A stretch of DNA of 7,428 nt from Anaerolineae bacterium (lineage in GTDB: Bacteria > Chloroflexota > Anaerolineae > 4572-78 > NAK82). Below the pieces are notes generated by a model. That model saw nothing but the letters and a program-made list of their open reading frames with translations. It did not search any database and was not told the DNA's origin. Both the position numbers and the translations under genes were made by a program. Shown here one piece after another: positions 5,819 through 7,428 of this stretch (the stretch's first letter is position 1; every line of letters starts with the position of its first letter). The stretch covers positions 1 through 7,428 of the forward strand of contig JAUVPY010000112.1 in the NCBI GenBank assembly GCA_030598425.1, written 5' to 3'.

Positions 5819-7428
5819 CTATCTTCCTTCCATTTCTAGCCAATTCTGCCCGACTTCAACGTCTACTTTGAGGGGCACAGATAGCTCGAAAGCGCCGCTC
5901 ATGACCTCCCGCACCAGCGGTACGACGACTTCAATCTCGTCGTCGGGGGCTTCCAATACCAACTCGTCGTGAACTTGCAGCAACATGCGGGAACGCAGCC
6001 CTCGCTCACGCAGTGCCTGGTGCAGACGCTTCATCGCAATCTTGAGGATGTCGGCGGCGGTTCCCTGGATGGGCATATTGATGGCCTCACGCTCAGCGCG
6101 TCCTCGCTCCGGACCACGCATTGCGGCCAGGTTGTGGAAGTAGCGTCGCCGGCCCAGTAGGGTTTCGACGTAGCCCTGCTCGGCTGCCTGGCGTTTGGTA
6201 CGATCGATATACTCGCGTACGCCCGGGTATTTCTCAAAGTAAGTCTTGATAAACTGGGCCGCTTCCTCCCGGCTCATCCCCGTCTGCTGGGCCAGACCAA
6301 AGGCTGACTGGCCGTAGCTCAAACCAAAGTTGACGCTCTTGGCGATGCGGCGCTGATCTTTGCTGACCTCGGCCAGGGGCACCCCCTGCACGGCGGCGGC
6401 TGTGGCGGCGTGGATGTCCTCCCCGCGTTCAAAGGCTCCCATCAGACCCGGGTCCTCGGCGATGTGGGCCATCACCCGCAGTTCCACCTGCGAGTAGTCG
6501 GCGGCGACCAGCTTCCAGCCCTCGTCGGCTACGAAGGCGCGCCGCACCGCGCGGCCCAGCTCGGTCCGGATGGGGATGTTCTGTAGGTTGGGATTGCTGC
6601 TGGAAATGCGCCCGGTTACTGCCCCGGTTTGGTTGAACGAGGTGTGGATCCGTCCTGTGTGCGGGTTGACCAACTGCGGCAAGGCGTCCACATAGGTGCT
6701 CTTCAGCTTGGTCAACTGGCGTTGTTCCAGCATCAGATCAACGACCTCGTGCTGGCCGCGCAGCCCCTCCAGCACGTTGGCGGCGGTGGAGTAGTGACCG
6801 CTTTTGGTCTTCCTCAGGCCCTCTGTCGGAAGCGCCAGCTTGATGAACAGCGCGTCGGAAAGTTGCTGGGTGGAGTTGACGTTGAAATTGTAGCCAACCA
6901 AGTCTTGTATCTCGCGTTCAATTTCGCGCAGGCGTTCGTCCAGGTGCTCCGACATCTCGTGCAACACCCCCGCGTCAAGCCGGATACCGGCTCGCTCCAT
7001 ATCGGTCAACACCGGCACCAGCGGCATCTCCACTTCGGTGAATAGGGACCACAACCCGCGTTCCTTCAACTCCGCCGTCAGCCCTTCCACCAGGCGGGCC
7101 GTCATGTCCACGTCGGCGCAGGCGTAGGGAGCGGCCTGCTCGACCGGCACCTGGGCCATTGTGATTTGGCTCTTGCCGGTCCCAATCAACTCGGTGATCT
7201 CGGTCATTTCCACGCCCAGCCGGGTCCAGGCCAGATTCTTTAGCCCGTAATAGCCACCCGGTGGCCTGGGGTCGATGAGCCACGCGGCTACCATCGTATC
7301 GAAGATCGGGCCACGCGTCTCCAGGCCATGCTGGGCCAGCACAGTCACATCATATTTGGCATTATGCGCAACTTTCTGTAGCCTGGCGTCTTCAAACAGA
7401 GGTTTGAGATTTGTCATTTGAGATTTGA
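5819..7428 (-). CDS. polA: DNA polymerase I, C-terminal part (5' end outside window)
   Basis: Family A polymerase for Okazaki-fragment processing and repair. The part seen holds most of the 3'-5' proofreading exonuclease and the whole polymerase domain. Counting from the Met at 7415-7417: Exo II HNAKYD (18-23), Exo III YxxxD (Y98, D102); motif A DYSQVELR (307-314); O-helix R356, K360, F364, Y368 within RRIAKSVNFGLSYG; motif C VHDE (482-485). The retained Exo II and III residues suggest proofreading is active; the Exo I acidic pair would lie about 45 residues upstream of that Met, off the window. F364 is the Phe that in relatives disfavours dideoxynucleotides. The frame stays open through the right edge (K-S-Q before the Met) and no ribosome binding site precedes it, so the gene very probably continues to a 5'-nuclease domain, with a usual total near 900 residues. 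The stop TAG abuts the argS ATG. Confidence 0.95.
   Translation of the reverse strand, partial: KSQMTNLKPLFEDARLQKVAHNAKYDVTVLAQHGLETRGPIFDTMVAAWLIDPRPPGGYYGLKNLAWTRLGVEMTEITELIGTGKSQITMAQVPVEQAAPYACADVDMTARLVEGLTAELKERGLWSLFTEVEMPLVPVLTDMERAGIRLDAGVLHEMSEHLDERLREIEREIQDLVGYNFNVNSTQQLSDALFIKLALPTEGLRKTKSGHYSTAANVLEGLRGQHEVVDLMLEQRQLTKLKSTYVDALPQLVNPHTGRIHTSFNQTGAVTGRISSSNPNLQNIPIRTELGRAVRRAFVADEGWKLVAADYSQVELRVMAHIAEDPGLMGAFERGEDIHAATAAAVQGVPLAEVSKDQRRIAKSVNFGLSYGQSAFGLAQQTGMSREEAAQFIKTYFEKYPGVREYIDRTKRQAAEQGYVETLLGRRRYFHNLAAMRGPERGRAEREAINMPIQGTAADILKIAMKRLHQALRERGLRSRMLLQVHDELVLEAPDDEIEVVVPLVREVMSGAFELSVPLKVDVEVGQNWLEMEGR
7403..7427. repeat. Perfect 11-base direct repeat at the right edge
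   Basis: TTTGAGATTTG occurs at 7403-7413 and again at 7417-7427, separated by TCA. It falls in the polA frame, at the variable stretch just before Exo II, and is AT-rich in a GC-rich gene. It may be the start of a longer tandem or interspersed repeat running off the window. Confidence 0.6.

Noticed and set aside
5342..5839. 165-residue plus-strand open frame opposite argS
   Set aside because: Antisense shadow of a clear argS gene; His- and Arg-rich composition is typical of a complementary frame in GC-rich DNA.

Overview
The window looks like a chromosomal stretch from a GC-rich member of the Chloroflexota, perhaps of the Anaerolineae/Caldilineae type. This is inferred from protein style: a Pro/Thr-rich linker joined to a PD40 propeller, an ABC exporter starting MFHGGGWWSYIRYDEEKDRP, an AbrB-PIN toxin-antitoxin pair, and divergent housekeeping genes. 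No rRNA or other decisive taxonomic marker is present. No phage gene, insertion sequence, CRISPR array or tRNA was seen.

Left part, plus strand. Positions 1-998 hold the 3' end of a gene open through the left edge. It encodes a P/T-rich linker followed by a six-bladed TolB-like propeller. A strong hairpin at 1057-1082 follows. A good sigma70 promoter (TTGCCG, 17 bases, TACAAT) then drives a compact toxin-antitoxin operon: an 85-residue AbrB/MazE-type antitoxin (1180-1437), overlapped by 25 bases by a VapC-like PIN ribonuclease starting at GTG 1413. It ends 12 bases from a convergent gene.

Right part, minus strand. Reading right to left, there is the 3' part of polA (DNA polymerase I, cut by the right edge), then argS (arginyl-tRNA synthetase), whose ATG directly follows the polA stop. 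After a 257-base gap comes a full-length fused ABC exporter half-transporter (3845-1890). polA and argS form a tightly coupled pair. The exporter has its own strong ribosome binding site and may be transcribed separately.

The most interesting object is in the 257-base gap, on the plus strand, opposite to both flanking genes. A TTGACA-17-TACACT promoter precedes two long hairpins whose loops are CCCCCC and TCCCCCC. They are joined by a linker containing CCTCCTT, and the second hairpin is followed by TTTT. I read this as an undescribed small RNA of about 132 nt with C-rich loops and an anti-Shine-Dalgarno-like linker, a layout expected of a trans-acting translational regulator. This is inferred from sequence alone. 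Other points are an ArgRS whose HIGH motif reads PFGS, acidic insertions in both the ABC ATPase and ArgRS, and an 11-base direct repeat at the right edge inside the polA frame.
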